Positions 27,531 to 37,081 of a stretch of 64,000 nucleotides of DNA are shown here, piece after piece. The DNA is from CAWFPR01 sp963817635 (GTDB lineage Bacteria; Acidobacteriota; Vicinamibacteria; Vicinamibacterales; 2-12-FULL-66-21): the NCBI GenBank assembly GCA_963817635.1, contig CAWFPR010000015.1, positions 124,001 to 188,000 on the forward strand. Direction: 5' to 3'. Numbering within the stretch: the stretch's first letter is position 1; each line of letters begins with the position of its first letter. Under the pieces are notes generated by a model, which saw only the letters and a program-made list of their open reading frames with translations, was not told the DNA's origin and did no database searches. Position numbers and translations under genes: made by a program.

Positions 27531-27929
27531 GTGGTGTTCCGCACGAACCCGGCAACCGGCGTCCCCATCTACCTCCAGCTCATGGAGCAGGTGAAGCACG
27601 CGATCGAGACCGGCGCCCTGCGGCCGGGCGATCAGCTGCCCGGGATCCGTCCGCTGGCCGAGGAACTCGTGATCAACCCGAACACGGTCGCCAAGGCCTA
27701 CCGCGAACTCGAGCACGGGCACGTCATCGAGCTGCGGCACGGCGCCGGCGCCTTCGTGTCGGACAGCGGACGGTCGAAAAAGGTGATGGAGACCGTGAAA
27801 GCCGGTCAGGCCATCGTCGGGTCGGCCGTCGAGAAGCTGCGCGCGCGCGGCGTGACCGACGAGGAGATCCGGCGGCTGTTCGAGGCGGAACTCTCGCAAC
27901 GCGGGAGAAGTGGAGGACGCGGTGACTGA
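27531..27929 (+). CDS. GntR-family transcriptional regulator, YtrA type
   Basis: 132 aa: a winged helix (IYLQLMEQVKHAIETGALRPGDQLPGIRPLAEELVINPNTVAKAYRELE) and a short C-terminal helical tail (TDEEIRRLFEAELSQ), the compact YtrA layout. YtrA proteins repress their own ABC exporter operon and respond to cell-envelope antibiotics in Firmicutes. Its stop overlaps the start of the ABC ATPase gene, and a palindrome covers its promoter, so autorepression is likely. Confidence 0.9.
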   Translation: MVFRTNPATGVPIYLQLMEQVKHAIETGALRPGDQLPGIRPLAEELVINPNTVAKAYRELEHGHVIELRHGAGAFVSDSGRSKKVMETVKAGQAIVGSAVEKLRARGVTDEEIRRLFEAELSQRGRSGGRGD

Positions 27930-28821
27930 AGCGAGCGTCATCGAAACAACCGGCCTGCGGAAGCGCTACGACACGATCGACGCGCTGCGCGGCGTGGACC
28001 TGGCCGTGCCCCGGGGCTCGATCTGCGGCTTCCTCGGCCGCAACGGCGCCGGCAAGACCACGACGATCAAGGTGCTCCTCGGGATGGCGCGGCCGGGCGG
28101 CGGCGCGGCGCGCGTCTTCGGCCTGCCGGCCGCCGATGCCGCCGCGAGCGTCGAGATCCGCCGCCGCACCGGCTTCGTCAGCGAGGACAAGGACCTCTAC
28201 GACTACATGACGGCCGGGGACATGATCCGCTTCACCGCGCCGCTCTTTCCGCGCTGGCGCCGCGACCTCGAGCAGCGGTACGTCAGGAAGTTCGAGCTGC
28301 CGCTCGACCGCAGGGTGAAGACGCTGTCGCGCGGCACGCGGACGAAGCTCGCGCTCCTGCTCGCGCTCTGCCGCGGCGCGGAACTGCTGATCCTCGACGA
28401 GCCCACCTCGGGGCTCGATCCCGCAGTCACTGACGAAGTGCTCCAGGCGCTGGTCTCGCACGTCGCCGGCGAGGAGATGACCGTGTTCTTCTCGTCGCAC
28501 CAGATCGCCGAAGTGGACCAGATCGCCGACCACGTCGCCATCCTCGACAAGGGCCGCACGGTCGTCGCCGGCGAGCTGGATGATCTCCGGCAGAACTTCC
28601 GCCGGATCGACCTCGTGTTCGAGGGCGACGCGCCGGCCGCGACGTTCCGCGCCGCCGGGGTTCGCGGCATCCGCCGAAAGGGACGGGTGCTCTCGGTGAT
28701 GTCGAGCACCGGCGCCGGAGCCGTGCTCGACGAGGCGCGGGCGCTCGGTCCGATCTCGACCGACGTGGTCCCGGTCACGCTGAAGGAGATCTTCCTGGAC
28801 GCCGTCGCGGAGGAGGAGTGA
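27922..28821 (+). CDS. ABC transporter ATP-binding protein (exporter, YtrB-like)
   Basis: 299 aa. The GTG at 27922 has GGAGG five bases upstream and overlaps the regulator stop; a GTG at 27910 is less likely. Walker A GRNGAGKTTT, signature LSRGTRTKLALLLAL (a variant of LSGGQ), Walker B LLILDEPTSGLDPA and H-loop FFSSHQIAEVDQIADHV are present. The C-terminal region is typical of ABC-2 exporters. It works with the permease gene that starts two bases after its stop. Confidence 0.92.
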   Translation: MTEASVIETTGLRKRYDTIDALRGVDLAVPRGSICGFLGRNGAGKTTTIKVLLGMARPGGGAARVFGLPAADAAASVEIRRRTGFVSEDKDLYDYMTAGDMIRFTAPLFPRWRRDLEQRYVRKFELPLDRRVKTLSRGTRTKLALLLALCRGAELLILDEPTSGLDPAVTDEVLQALVSHVAGEEMTVFFSSHQIAEVDQIADHVAILDKGRTVVAGELDDLRQNFRRIDLVFEGDAPAATFRAAGVRGIRRKGRVLSVMSSTGAGAVLDEARALGPISTDVVPVTLKEIFLDAVAEEE

Positions 28822-28822
28822 G

Positions 28823-29591
28823 ATGCTCTGGTACAAAGCCTGGCTCGAGACGCGGTGGCGCTTCCTTATCGGTCTCGCCGTCCTGGCGTTGTCCGCGATC
28901 GGCACGGTGCTGACGTATCCGCAGTTCGTCCGTCTCCTGCCGCTCGCGCATCAAGTCGACATCGGCGGCGAACTGGGCCGGCGGATCGCCGAGTCGGCGG
29001 CGCTGGCGAGCACGTTCCGCGGCTACGTCTGGTCGCAGTGGTTCCTCCAGAACATGCCGAAGCGACTGGACGCTCTTCGCCGCGCTGCTCGGGAGCGGCG
29101 GACTGCTCGCACAGGCCTCCGGACGCGGCGGATTGTTCACGCTGTCGCTGCCGGCCTCGCGCAACCGCCTGCTGACCGTCCGGGCGGCGACGGCGCTCGC
29201 CGAACTGTTCGTCCTGGCGATGGTCCCTGCGCTGCTGATCCCGCTGGCGGCGCCGTCGGTTGGCCAGACGTACAGCGTGACGGACGCGCTCGTGCACAGC
29301 GTGGTGCTGTTCACGGCCGGCAGCGTCGTCTTCAGCACGGCGTTCTACTGCTCCACGGTTTTCACGGAAGTCTGGATGCCGCTCGTTCTTGCGCTGTGCG
29401 CAGCGTTCTTCATGGCATTCATCGCATCCGTCGTGCCACCGCTCGCGCCGTGGGATCCGTACCCGGCCATGAGCGCGCGGACTTATTTCCTCGGCCATGG
29501 CCTGCCCTGGGCCGGACTGCTCGTCAGCGTGGCCGGGTCGGCCGCAATGCTGTACGGCGCCAGCATCAACATCGCGCGCCGGGATTTCTGA
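28823..29591 (+). CDS. ABC-2 type transporter permease, one frameshift
   Basis: About 256 aa with roughly six membrane segments (FLIGLAVLALSAIGTVL, ALAELFVLAMVPALLIPL, VWMPLVLALCAAFFMAFIASVV, WAGLLVSVAGSAAML). The frame changes near 29072, where PKR should read on into WTLFAALLGSGGLL. It completes a GntR-ATPase-permease exporter. In known YtrA-type systems the cargo is often an antibiotic or cell-wall-active compound, which remains an inference here. Confidence 0.82.
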
Positions 29592-29607
29592 ACGAAGGAG
29601 GCCCTCA

Positions 29608-29973
29608 ATGCAGCAACGCACACGCACGTTCCTCGTCACCGCAGCACTGCTCTTCTCCCCCGCGCCGTCGCTCTTCGCCCAGGGTGCCGTCCCCAGCGGC
29701 CACTGGGCCGGCGCCGTGACCGCACCGGGCATGCCGGTGGCGGTCGGTTTCGACATGGCGACGAACCCCGACGGGACCTTCTCCGGCACGTTCGACAACC
29801 CGGCCAGCCACATCAACGGGCTGCCGCTCGCGAAGATCGTCGTCGAAGGCCGCTCGGTCATCCTCGTGCTGAAGGCTGGAGACGGCACCAGCACGTTCAC
29901 CGGGACGCTGTCCGAGGACGGGAAGACCATCGCGGGCAGCCGGGTGGACTTCGGCCAGCGGGGTAGCGCATAG
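29608..29973 (+). CDS. Small secreted beta-rich domain, possibly an orphan N-terminal domain
   Basis: 121 aa with a signal peptide (LVTAALLFSPAPSLFAQG) behind an AAGGAGG box. The rest is a repeated beta pattern: SGHWAGAVTAPGMPVAVGF, NPDGTFSGTFDNP and SEDGKTIAGSRVDFGQ. This pattern is seen as the N-terminal lipocalin-like domain of secreted alpha/beta hydrolases, but here no hydrolase follows and the last strand is cut short. It may be a free-standing binding protein or the stump of such a fusion. Confidence 0.62.
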   Translation: MQQRTRTFLVTAALLFSPAPSLFAQGAVPSGHWAGAVTAPGMPVAVGFDMATNPDGTFSGTFDNPASHINGLPLAKIVVEGRSVILVLKAGDGTSTFTGTLSEDGKTIAGSRVDFGQRGSA

Positions 29974-30019
29974 TTACGGCATCCCCCGTTTCGCGGTTGA
30001 GCGTCGGGGAGAGGATCCC

Positions 30020-32457
30020 ATGTCGACGGCCTGGATCGATGTGCGAATAGCGGTGCGTCGGCTGTGCCGAGCGCCCGGCTTCACATCCGCGGCGGTCCTT
30101 CTCCTGGCGATATCGATCGGTGGTACGGCGTTCGTGTTTGGCACCGTCCGAGGGCTGCTCATGCAGTCGATTCCGTACGCCCACGCCGAACGCCTGGCGG
30201 TCCTGTCACCCGCGGCGCCCCGGTGGGAACTCTTCGAAGAACTGCGTGACATGCACGGAGCCTTCGAGGACCTCGGCGCATACACGCAGCGCGCCGCCAA
30301 CCTCTCGGGACGTGGTGGACCGGCCGAACGTGTGCTGATCGGCCGCGTGTCGCCCGGGTTCCTGCCGATCACCGGCGTGCGCCTCCAGGCCGGCCGCCTG
30401 TTCCGCAACGAGGAGTTCACTCCCCCCAACGATCGCGTTGCACTGATCGCGGATCGGCTGTGGAGACAACGTTACGCTGGCGCGGCCGACGCAGTCGGCG
30501 AGTCGCTGACGCTCGACGGTCTCCAGTACACGATCGTCGGCGTGCTGCCGGCGACCTTCAGGACCGTCGAGCAACTGCAGCGCGCACACGACGCGCCATT
30601 CGATCGCGAAGTGTCGCTGCTCGTCCCGCTCCCGGACAGGCCGGCCGTGTATGAACCCACGAGCACGGACAGGGTCTTGCGCGGACTGACGGTCGTGGGA
30701 CGGCTGCGTAGCGGCATGTCGGTCGAGCAGGCGAATCAGGAACTGTCACCGCTCATGGCGCGTGCGCAAATGCGCTATCGATTCCCGGTTCCGTTCGCCT
30801 TCATCTCCCTCCAGGAGGCTGCGGCCGCCGGACTGCCCAGGCAGCTCGCCCTGCTCTCGCTTGCCATCGCATTCTTCTTCCTGGTCGGCTGCGCGAACAT
30901 CACGAACCTCGTGCTCGTGCGGATCGAGGGCAGGCGGCGCGAGCTTGCCGTGTGTATGGCCATCGGGTCGGACGCGCGCCACATCGTCTCGTCCGTCCTG
31001 GCGGAAACGCTGCTCCTGTCGTCGGCCGGGGGCGCGCTGGGTCTCTTGCTGGCGTGGCAGAGCATCGCGGCACTGAGAGTCGTCGCCGCGGGCGTGCTGG
31101 ACGTCGGCGGCATCGCGATCGATCGGCAAGTAATGGCCTTCACGATCGCCGTCACGTTCGCGACCGGCGTCCTCGTGGGCCTCGGTCCCGCTCTGCGGCA
31201 CGCGCGGACGAATCCCGCAGCCGTGCTGCAGCGGCCTGTCACGGGTCCAGCCACGCGTGGGGGCTCTCTTTCACGTCGGCACTCGTTGTCTCCCAGGTCG
31301 CACTGGCGGTTGTCCTGGTGGTTGTGGGCGCGCTGCTCGCACGAACATTCGTGCGGGCGGTATCCGTCAATCCGGGTTTCTCCACCACTGGTATCCTCAC
31401 CGCTGAAATTTCCCTCGATCGTTCAGGCTATTGGCTGCGCAACTCGACGCGGTTCTTCGCCGACCTGCTCGAGCGTCTGACCGCCCTGCCCGGCGTTCGC
31501 GACGCTGCCCTCGTGTCGACGGTCCCCGGCGGTCAGTTCGACAGTGTCAACGGCGTACAAATCCGCGGGAGGGCGTATCTCGTTGACAGCGGCATCGTCA
31601 GTCCCGGCTACTTCTCGGTGCTGTCGATTCCTATTGTCGCAGGCGGGAGCTTCAGCGAGCGGGACACGACGGAGAGTCCCAACGTCGTGGTCGTCAACGA
31701 GGCGCTTGCTCGTGCGCACTGGGAGACGCCGGCTCGGGCGATCGGCAGGACGATCGCGATGGGAACACGCTCCACCACGACACAGACCGGCCGGGTCATC
31801 AGCGATCTGGAGTGGACCATCGTCGGCGTCGTCGCCGACGCCCGGGATCTCGCGGAGGGTGCCGCGCCGCGGCCGAAAGTGTATTGGAGCTACAGGCAGG
31901 CGTCGCGGGGTTCCACGCAGATGACGCTCTTGGTGCGTACATCGGGCGTGAATGCCGGCGCCCTGACGCTGCCTCTCACCAGACTGGTGCGCGATATCAA
32001 TCCCGGTCAGCCTCTCTACAACGTGCTGCCCCTCGACACCATCCTCCGGTCGCGCTTCGCGCGCGAGCGCGCCCTGGCCGCCGTGATGAGCGGGTTCGCG
32101 ACGCTGACCCTGCTGGTCGCCGTCCTCGGCGTGCACGCAGCCATGGCGTACGCGGGAACGCTCCGCCGTCACGAGCTCGGCGTGCGACTGGCGCTCGGCG
32201 GGAGCCGAATGGCGGTGCTCCGTTCGCTCGCGTGGCGTGGGGCGAAGCAGGTCCTGGTCGGGATCGAGCTGGGTATCTTCCTCGCCGTCATGTTGGTGAC
32301 CGTCCTCCAAAGCTGGCTCTTCGGCACCGGCAACGCCGACCTGGGGACGATGGCCGGCGCGGTTGCCCTGGTCGCGGCGATCAGCGCCATTGCTCTGCTC
32401 GCGCCGGCATGGCGCGCGACGCGGATAGACCCCATCGAAATGCTGCGCGCCCAATAG
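30020..32457 (+). CDS. MacB-like FtsX-domain permease of the ADOP type, one frameshift
   Basis: About 812 aa. Two tandem MacB periplasmic/FtsX modules: ARRLCRAPGFTSAAVLLLAISIGG at the start, LALLSLAIAFFFLVGCANITNLVLVR before ELAVCMAIGSDARHIV, then LVVSQVALAVVLVVVGALLARTF after the shift and HELGVRLALGGSRMAVLRSLAWRG with ATRIDPIEMLRAQ at the end. The shift is at a run of five Gs near 31260, which is best explained as one lost G. This duplicated permease without an adjacent ATPase is characteristic of Acidobacteria. Its cargo is unknown. Confidence 0.86.
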
Positions 32458-32472
32458 GCCAGCTGCCGGTTG

Positions 32473-32640
32473 TTAGCGCGCTTGGGCTTCCGCCTCGTCG
32501 ATGGCCTTCATGACCCGTCTACGCTGCGTGCCGGCGCTTCGGTCGATCCGGGATGGGAGCCAGGCTTAGCTTGAGCCGAAAAGGCTTCAGGAGCCGATTC
32601 AGCGTGGCCTGCGTGGGGTTGTGGCGAAGGTTGGGGGTTC
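32473..32640 (-). pseudogene. Remnant of an XRE/HigA-like antitoxin
   Basis: The fragment reads PNLRHNPTQATLNRLLKPFRL followed by KLSLAPI, the end of small helix-turn-helix antitoxins. A neighbouring frame continues RRRVMKAIDEAEAQAR to a stop at 32473-32475, so a one-base shift lies near 32540. The upstream half (the HTH proper) is absent because the acyltransferase gene occupies that DNA on the other strand. No toxin gene is adjacent. Confidence 0.5.
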
Positions 32641-32725
32641 GCAGGGTGAAGTGGTCCGGGTAGCCTGCGGCCTCAGTCGGCGTGACGCGCGGTCTGCGAT
32701 ATCCTCGTGGCTCCTGAGCTTGATC

Positions 32726-33943
32726 ATGACTGAAGGGACCGTCCCCGGTGCCGCACGCAGCCGGCCGATCGACGTGCTGCGCGGCCTGACGATCGTGTGG
32801 ATCACCGCGTTCCACTTCTACGCGGACACGCGCGGCGGATCCGGTCGCATCACCGCCTCCATGCTGATGGATGCGGCGGCGCGGCTGGACGCCGCGTCGT
32901 TGCTGGACATGGCGGCGCGCCTCCTCATCGCCGTGCCGGCCTACCGTCTCGACGTGTTCCTGGCCGTGAGCGGCCTGGTGCTCGCCCTCTCGCGACCTCG
33001 TCCGGCGATCGCGTTCTGGCGGGATCGCGCGCGGGCCATCCTCGCGAATTACTGGTGCGGTAGTCTCGCGGTCGCGGGGCTGCTTGTCGTGCTCGCCCTG
33101 CTGCGCTCCAGTGTCAGGGGCACGCCCCTGATGTCCGAGATATCGGACGGCACACTGCTCGCGCGCACGTTCTATCACTTCGAATGGATGGACGTCGTGC
33201 GGTCCCTGTCCGTCGTGGGCCGGCTGCAGAATCTCCGTACGATGCAGGTCGTGGCGCCGTCGTTCTGGTACGTCGTGCTGCTCATGCAGCTCTACCTCGC
33301 GTTTCCGCTCCTCCGGTGGCTGATGGACCGGCTGGGCCGGTGGCTCTTCGTCGCGACCTGCCTGGCCGGCATGTGCGCCGTTCGACACTTCGTCCTGGGC
33401 GGCAGCACGTGGCCGGGATTCGGCATTCAGGGCACGCTGATCTACTTCCTGCCCTGCCGCCTGATGGGACCTGCACTCGGCATGGCCGCGGCCGCCTGGG
33501 TGCGGCGCGGCATACCTCAGCCCTCGCGCTCGCTGTCCGCGGGGCTGTTCGCCCCGGCAGTCGTCCTGGTGATCGGGAGCATCTGGTACGGCACCGACTC
33601 GGTGTCTCGCAACGTCCTCGGCGCCACGCTCCCACTCCTGGTCGGCCTGCCGGCGCTCTGGACTATTGCGTCGGGCGTCCTGCACGTGCCGGGCGGCGCC
33701 GCGCTCGGCACGTGGCTTGGACGACACTCGCTGTCGCTCCTGGTCGTTCAGGATCTGATGCGCCTGGTCACGGGAACCACCATTGCGCTCTGGGGCCGGC
33801 TCGACCCGTTCACCTGGTATGTCCTGCCCGTGTATCTGGTCGCGGTGGTGGCCCTGACGCCGCTGTGGCACGTCGTGCCGGAAACGGCTGCCGCACTCGC
33901 AGGATGGAGTCGTCCGCGGCGGGTCGTGCTCACGGCGACCTGA
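32726..33943 (+). CDS. Acyltransferase-3-like membrane protein
   Basis: 405 aa from the ATG at 32726, with about ten membrane segments. The family signature lies at the start: RPIDVLRGLTIVWITAFHF, with Arg, Asp and the His used for acyl transfer. LDVFLAVSGLVLAL in the second helix and FWYVVLLMQLYLAFPLL are also typical. Members acylate polysaccharide, lipid or antibiotic targets. It stands alone with no glycosyltransferase nearby, so the target is unknown. The frame extends upstream, but that part lacks family sequence. Confidence 0.78.
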   Translation: MTEGTVPGAARSRPIDVLRGLTIVWITAFHFYADTRGGSGRITASMLMDAAARLDAASLLDMAARLLIAVPAYRLDVFLAVSGLVLALSRPRPAIAFWRDRARAILANYWCGSLAVAGLLVVLALLRSSVRGTPLMSEISDGTLLARTFYHFEWMDVVRSLSVVGRLQNLRTMQVVAPSFWYVVLLMQLYLAFPLLRWLMDRLGRWLFVATCLAGMCAVRHFVLGGSTWPGFGIQGTLIYFLPCRLMGPALGMAAAAWVRRGIPQPSRSLSAGLFAPAVVLVIGSIWYGTDSVSRNVLGATLPLLVGLPALWTIASGVLHVPGGAALGTWLGRHSLSLLVVQDLMRLVTGTTIALWGRLDPFTWYVLPVYLVAVVALTPLWHVVPETAAALAGWSRPRRVVLTAT

Positions 33944-34024
33944 CGCGCGTCGAGGCGCACACCGCCTCCGCCCGGGCGCACGGCACAGTCCCAAAAGCTG
34001 AGCGCCAGGCGCTGGCTTATATTA

Positions 34025-34083
34025 GAAGAAGCGCCGAACGCCGAACGCCGACGCCGAGCGCCGAGCGCCGACCGCCGACCACT
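34025..34083. repeat. Degenerate tandem repeat (GCCGAACGCCGA words)
   Basis: About eight copies of a six-to-seven base word (CGCCGAA, CGCCGAG, CGCCGAC) run up to the ribosome binding site CTGGAGG of the M16 peptidase gene. Variable copy number here could alter spacing to the upstream promoter. Confidence 0.75.
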
Positions 34084-34099
34084 TTCTCCTGGAGGTTTC

Positions 34100-37010
34100 A
34101 TGCGTGCCTCTCGCACGATAGCCCTACTGATGCCACTCGCGCTCACCGCAACCCTCACCGCCCGGCAGGCGCGTCCGGCCGTGTCCGGCGACGTGCTCCC
34201 CTTCAAGGCCACCGAGCGCACGCTCCCCAACGGCCTGAAGGTCATCATCGTTCCCACGGGCTTTCCCAACATCGTCTCGATGCAGATCCCGGTGCAGACC
34301 GGATCGCGCAACGAAGTCGAACCTGGGAAGTCCGGGTTCGCGCATTTCTTCGAGCACCTGATGTTCCGCGGGACGCCCAACACGCCGCCAGAGAAGTACC
34401 AGCAGATCATGGTGAAGGCCGGGGCGAGCGAGAACGCGAGCACCGGCGACGACTTCACGCGCTACTATGCGACGTTCGCGAAGGAAGACCTTCCGGTCAT
34501 GCTGGCAACCTACGCCGACATGTTCGAGAACCTGTCCTATGCGGAAGCGGACTTCAAGACCGAGGCCCGCGCGATTCTCGGCGAGTACAACAAGAACAGC
34601 GCGGAACCGCTCGAGCAGCTCTTCGAGGTCCAGCGCGACACGTTCTACACGGCCCATACCTACAAGCACACGACCATGGGCTTCATCAAGGACATCGAGA
34701 ACATGCCCAACGAGTACCAGTACTCGAAGACGTTCTTCGAGCGCTGGTACCGCCCGCGCTTCACGACGCTCATCGTGGCCGGCGACGTCACGGCCGACGA
34801 GGTGATGCCGCTGGTCGAGAAATACTGGGGCGGCTGGAAAGCCGGCGCACCGGCGCAGGTCCAGATTCCCCAGGAGCCCGCGCCGAAAAAGGCGCAGTAC
34901 GCGCACGTGACCTGGCCGGCCGACACGCTGCCGTGGGTCACCGTCGGCTACCTCGGGCCCGCATTCGACGCGGAGCGCAAGGACACGCCGGCGATGCAGA
35001 TCCTCGCCGCGTTGTCCTTCGGCCCCACGTCCGATCTCTACAAGCGGCTCGTCGTGACCGAGCAGAAGGTGGACGCGCTCGAGGTCGATACGCCGGCCGG
35101 GGTCGATCCGTCGCTCTTCACCGTCCTCGCCCGCGTCAAGAACCCCAACGATGCCGTCTACGTCCGGGATCAGATCCTGGCGGCCATCGCGGACGCCCGC
35201 CGCGGTCCGGTGGCGGCCGGACGCCTCGCCGATGCGAAGTCGTTCAACAAGTATGCGTTCGCCCGCTCGCTCGACAGCACAGAACGCATCGCGGCCGTCA
35301 TATCCGCGTATGCGCCGTATCGGCGCTCGTACGACACGATCAACACCTACTACCGCACGCTGGACTCGCTGCAGCCCGCCGATCTCCAGGCGGCCGCGAA
35401 GAAGTACTTCGTGGACAACAGCCTCATCGTCACGACGCTGTCGCATGACCCGCTGCCGCAGGGAATCACGGACCTGCCGTCGCTCGACGCGATGAAGCCC
35501 GCCACTGCGGACCACGCCCGGAAGGCTCCCGCGCTGGTCGTGCCGCCCATCCCGGCCGCCGCCAACGCGGGCGCCGGCACGAACATCCCGCTCGTCCAGC
35601 AGAAGTCGGCGCTCCCGCAACTCGATGTCAAGCTGCTGTTCGACATCGGATCCGCCTACGACCCCCCAGGCAAGGAAGGGCTGGCGATGCTCACCGCCGC
35701 GATGATCACCGAAGCGGGATCAGCGGCGATGACGATCGACCAGATTGACACCGCGCTCTACCCGATGGCCGGAGCGTTCAACAGCCGCGTGGACAAGGAA
35801 ATGACGAGCTTCACCGGCTACATCCACAAGGACAACTGGCAGCGCTTCCTCGCGATCGTCCTGCCGCAGTTGCTGGATCCTGGATTCCGCGAGGCGGACT
35901 TCACGCGCCTCAAGGCTGCGCAGCTCAACGCGCTCACTCAGGACCTCCGCTCGAACAATGAGGAGGAACTGGGCAAGGAGGAGCTCCAGATCGACGTCTT
36001 CCACGGCACGCCCTACGCCCACACCGCGCTCGGCACCGTGGCCAGCATCAACGCCATCACGCTGGACGACGTGAAGGACTTTCGCGAAGACGATGTATAC
36101 GCGCGGGAACCTGACGCTCGGGGTGAGCGGCGACGTGCCGCCCGAGATGCTGCGCACGGTCCAGGCGAGCCTCGCGAAGCTGCCCGAAGGGCCTGCCGCG
36201 CGGAGGGTCGCCGTTCACGCGGAACGCCCGGACGGGATTCACGTGAACATCCTCGAAAAGGACACCCGCGCGACCGCCATCTCGTTCGGCTTCCCGCTCG
36301 GCGTGACCCGGTCGGATCCGGATTTCGCGGCGCTCTCAGTCGCGCGGGTCTGGCTCGGCGAGCACCGCGCCTCGTCCGGGCAGCTGTACCAGCGGATCCG
36401 CCAGGTCCGCGGGATGAACTACGGCGACTACGCCTACATCGAAGCATTCCCGCGCGGAATGTACCAGTTCTTCCCCGACCCCAACATCGCGCGCCAGCAG
36501 CAGCTCTTCGAGATCTGGATCCGGCCGGTCGTGCCCGTCAACGGGCACATGGCCCTGCGCATCGCGATGTACGAGCTGCAGCAACTCATCGACAAGGGAC
36601 TGACGAAGGCGGACTTCGAGGCCACGCGTGAATACCTGATGAAGAACGTCTTCGTGATGACGGCGCGGCAGGACCAGCAGCTCGGCTACGCGCTCGACTC
36701 GAAATGGTACGGCATCCCCGAGTTCACGAAATACATGCGTGACGCGCTGCAGAAGCTGACGGTGGACGACGTCAATGCGGCGATCAGGAAGCACCTGACG
36801 GCGAAGAACCTCGATTGCGTGATCGTCACGAAGGACGCGCAGGGGTTGAAGCAGGCTCTCGTCTCCGACGCGTTCTCCCCCATCACCTACGACGCGGCCA
36901 GCAAGCCGAAGGACCTGCTCGAGCAGGACAAGGTGATTGGCGCGTTGAAGCTGGGGATTCCGGCCGGCAACGTAAAGATCACGCCGATCGCGGAGGTGTT
37001 CGCGAAGTAG
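34100..37010 (+). CDS. Secreted M16-family (insulinase-like) zinc peptidase, two-module, one frameshift
   Basis: About 969 aa with a signal peptide (IALLMPLALTATLTA). The first module has the inverted zinc motif HFFEHLMF (about residue 82) and the distal Glu in the NKNSAEPLEQLFE stretch, so it should be active. The second module (after about residue 500) lacks HxxEH, as usual for the inactive partner half. The frame changes near 36085, where DDVKDF should lead into MYTRGNLTLGVSGD. M16 enzymes digest short peptides inside a closed chamber. Export implies a periplasmic peptide-scavenging role. The stop faces the S10 peptidase gene across a hairpin. Confidence 0.87.
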
Positions 37011-37028
37011 CGGTGTGGCGCTGTTCCC

Positions 37029-37059
37029 CCGATCCGGACGGCGCGACCGCCCGGATCGG
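37029..37059. terminator. Hairpin between convergent M16 and S10 peptidase genes
   Basis: CCGATCCGG and CCGGATCGG form a perfect 9-bp stem around a 13-base loop, in the 71-base gap between the two stop codons. It lacks a strong T-tract but is well placed as a bidirectional terminator. Confidence 0.6.
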
Positions 37060-37081
37060 AGTGGATCAGGCGGCGGCGCGA

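Noticed and set aside
32473..32640. Active toxin-antitoxin system
   Set aside because: Only the antitoxin C-terminus remains, itself frameshifted, and no toxin gene is adjacent.
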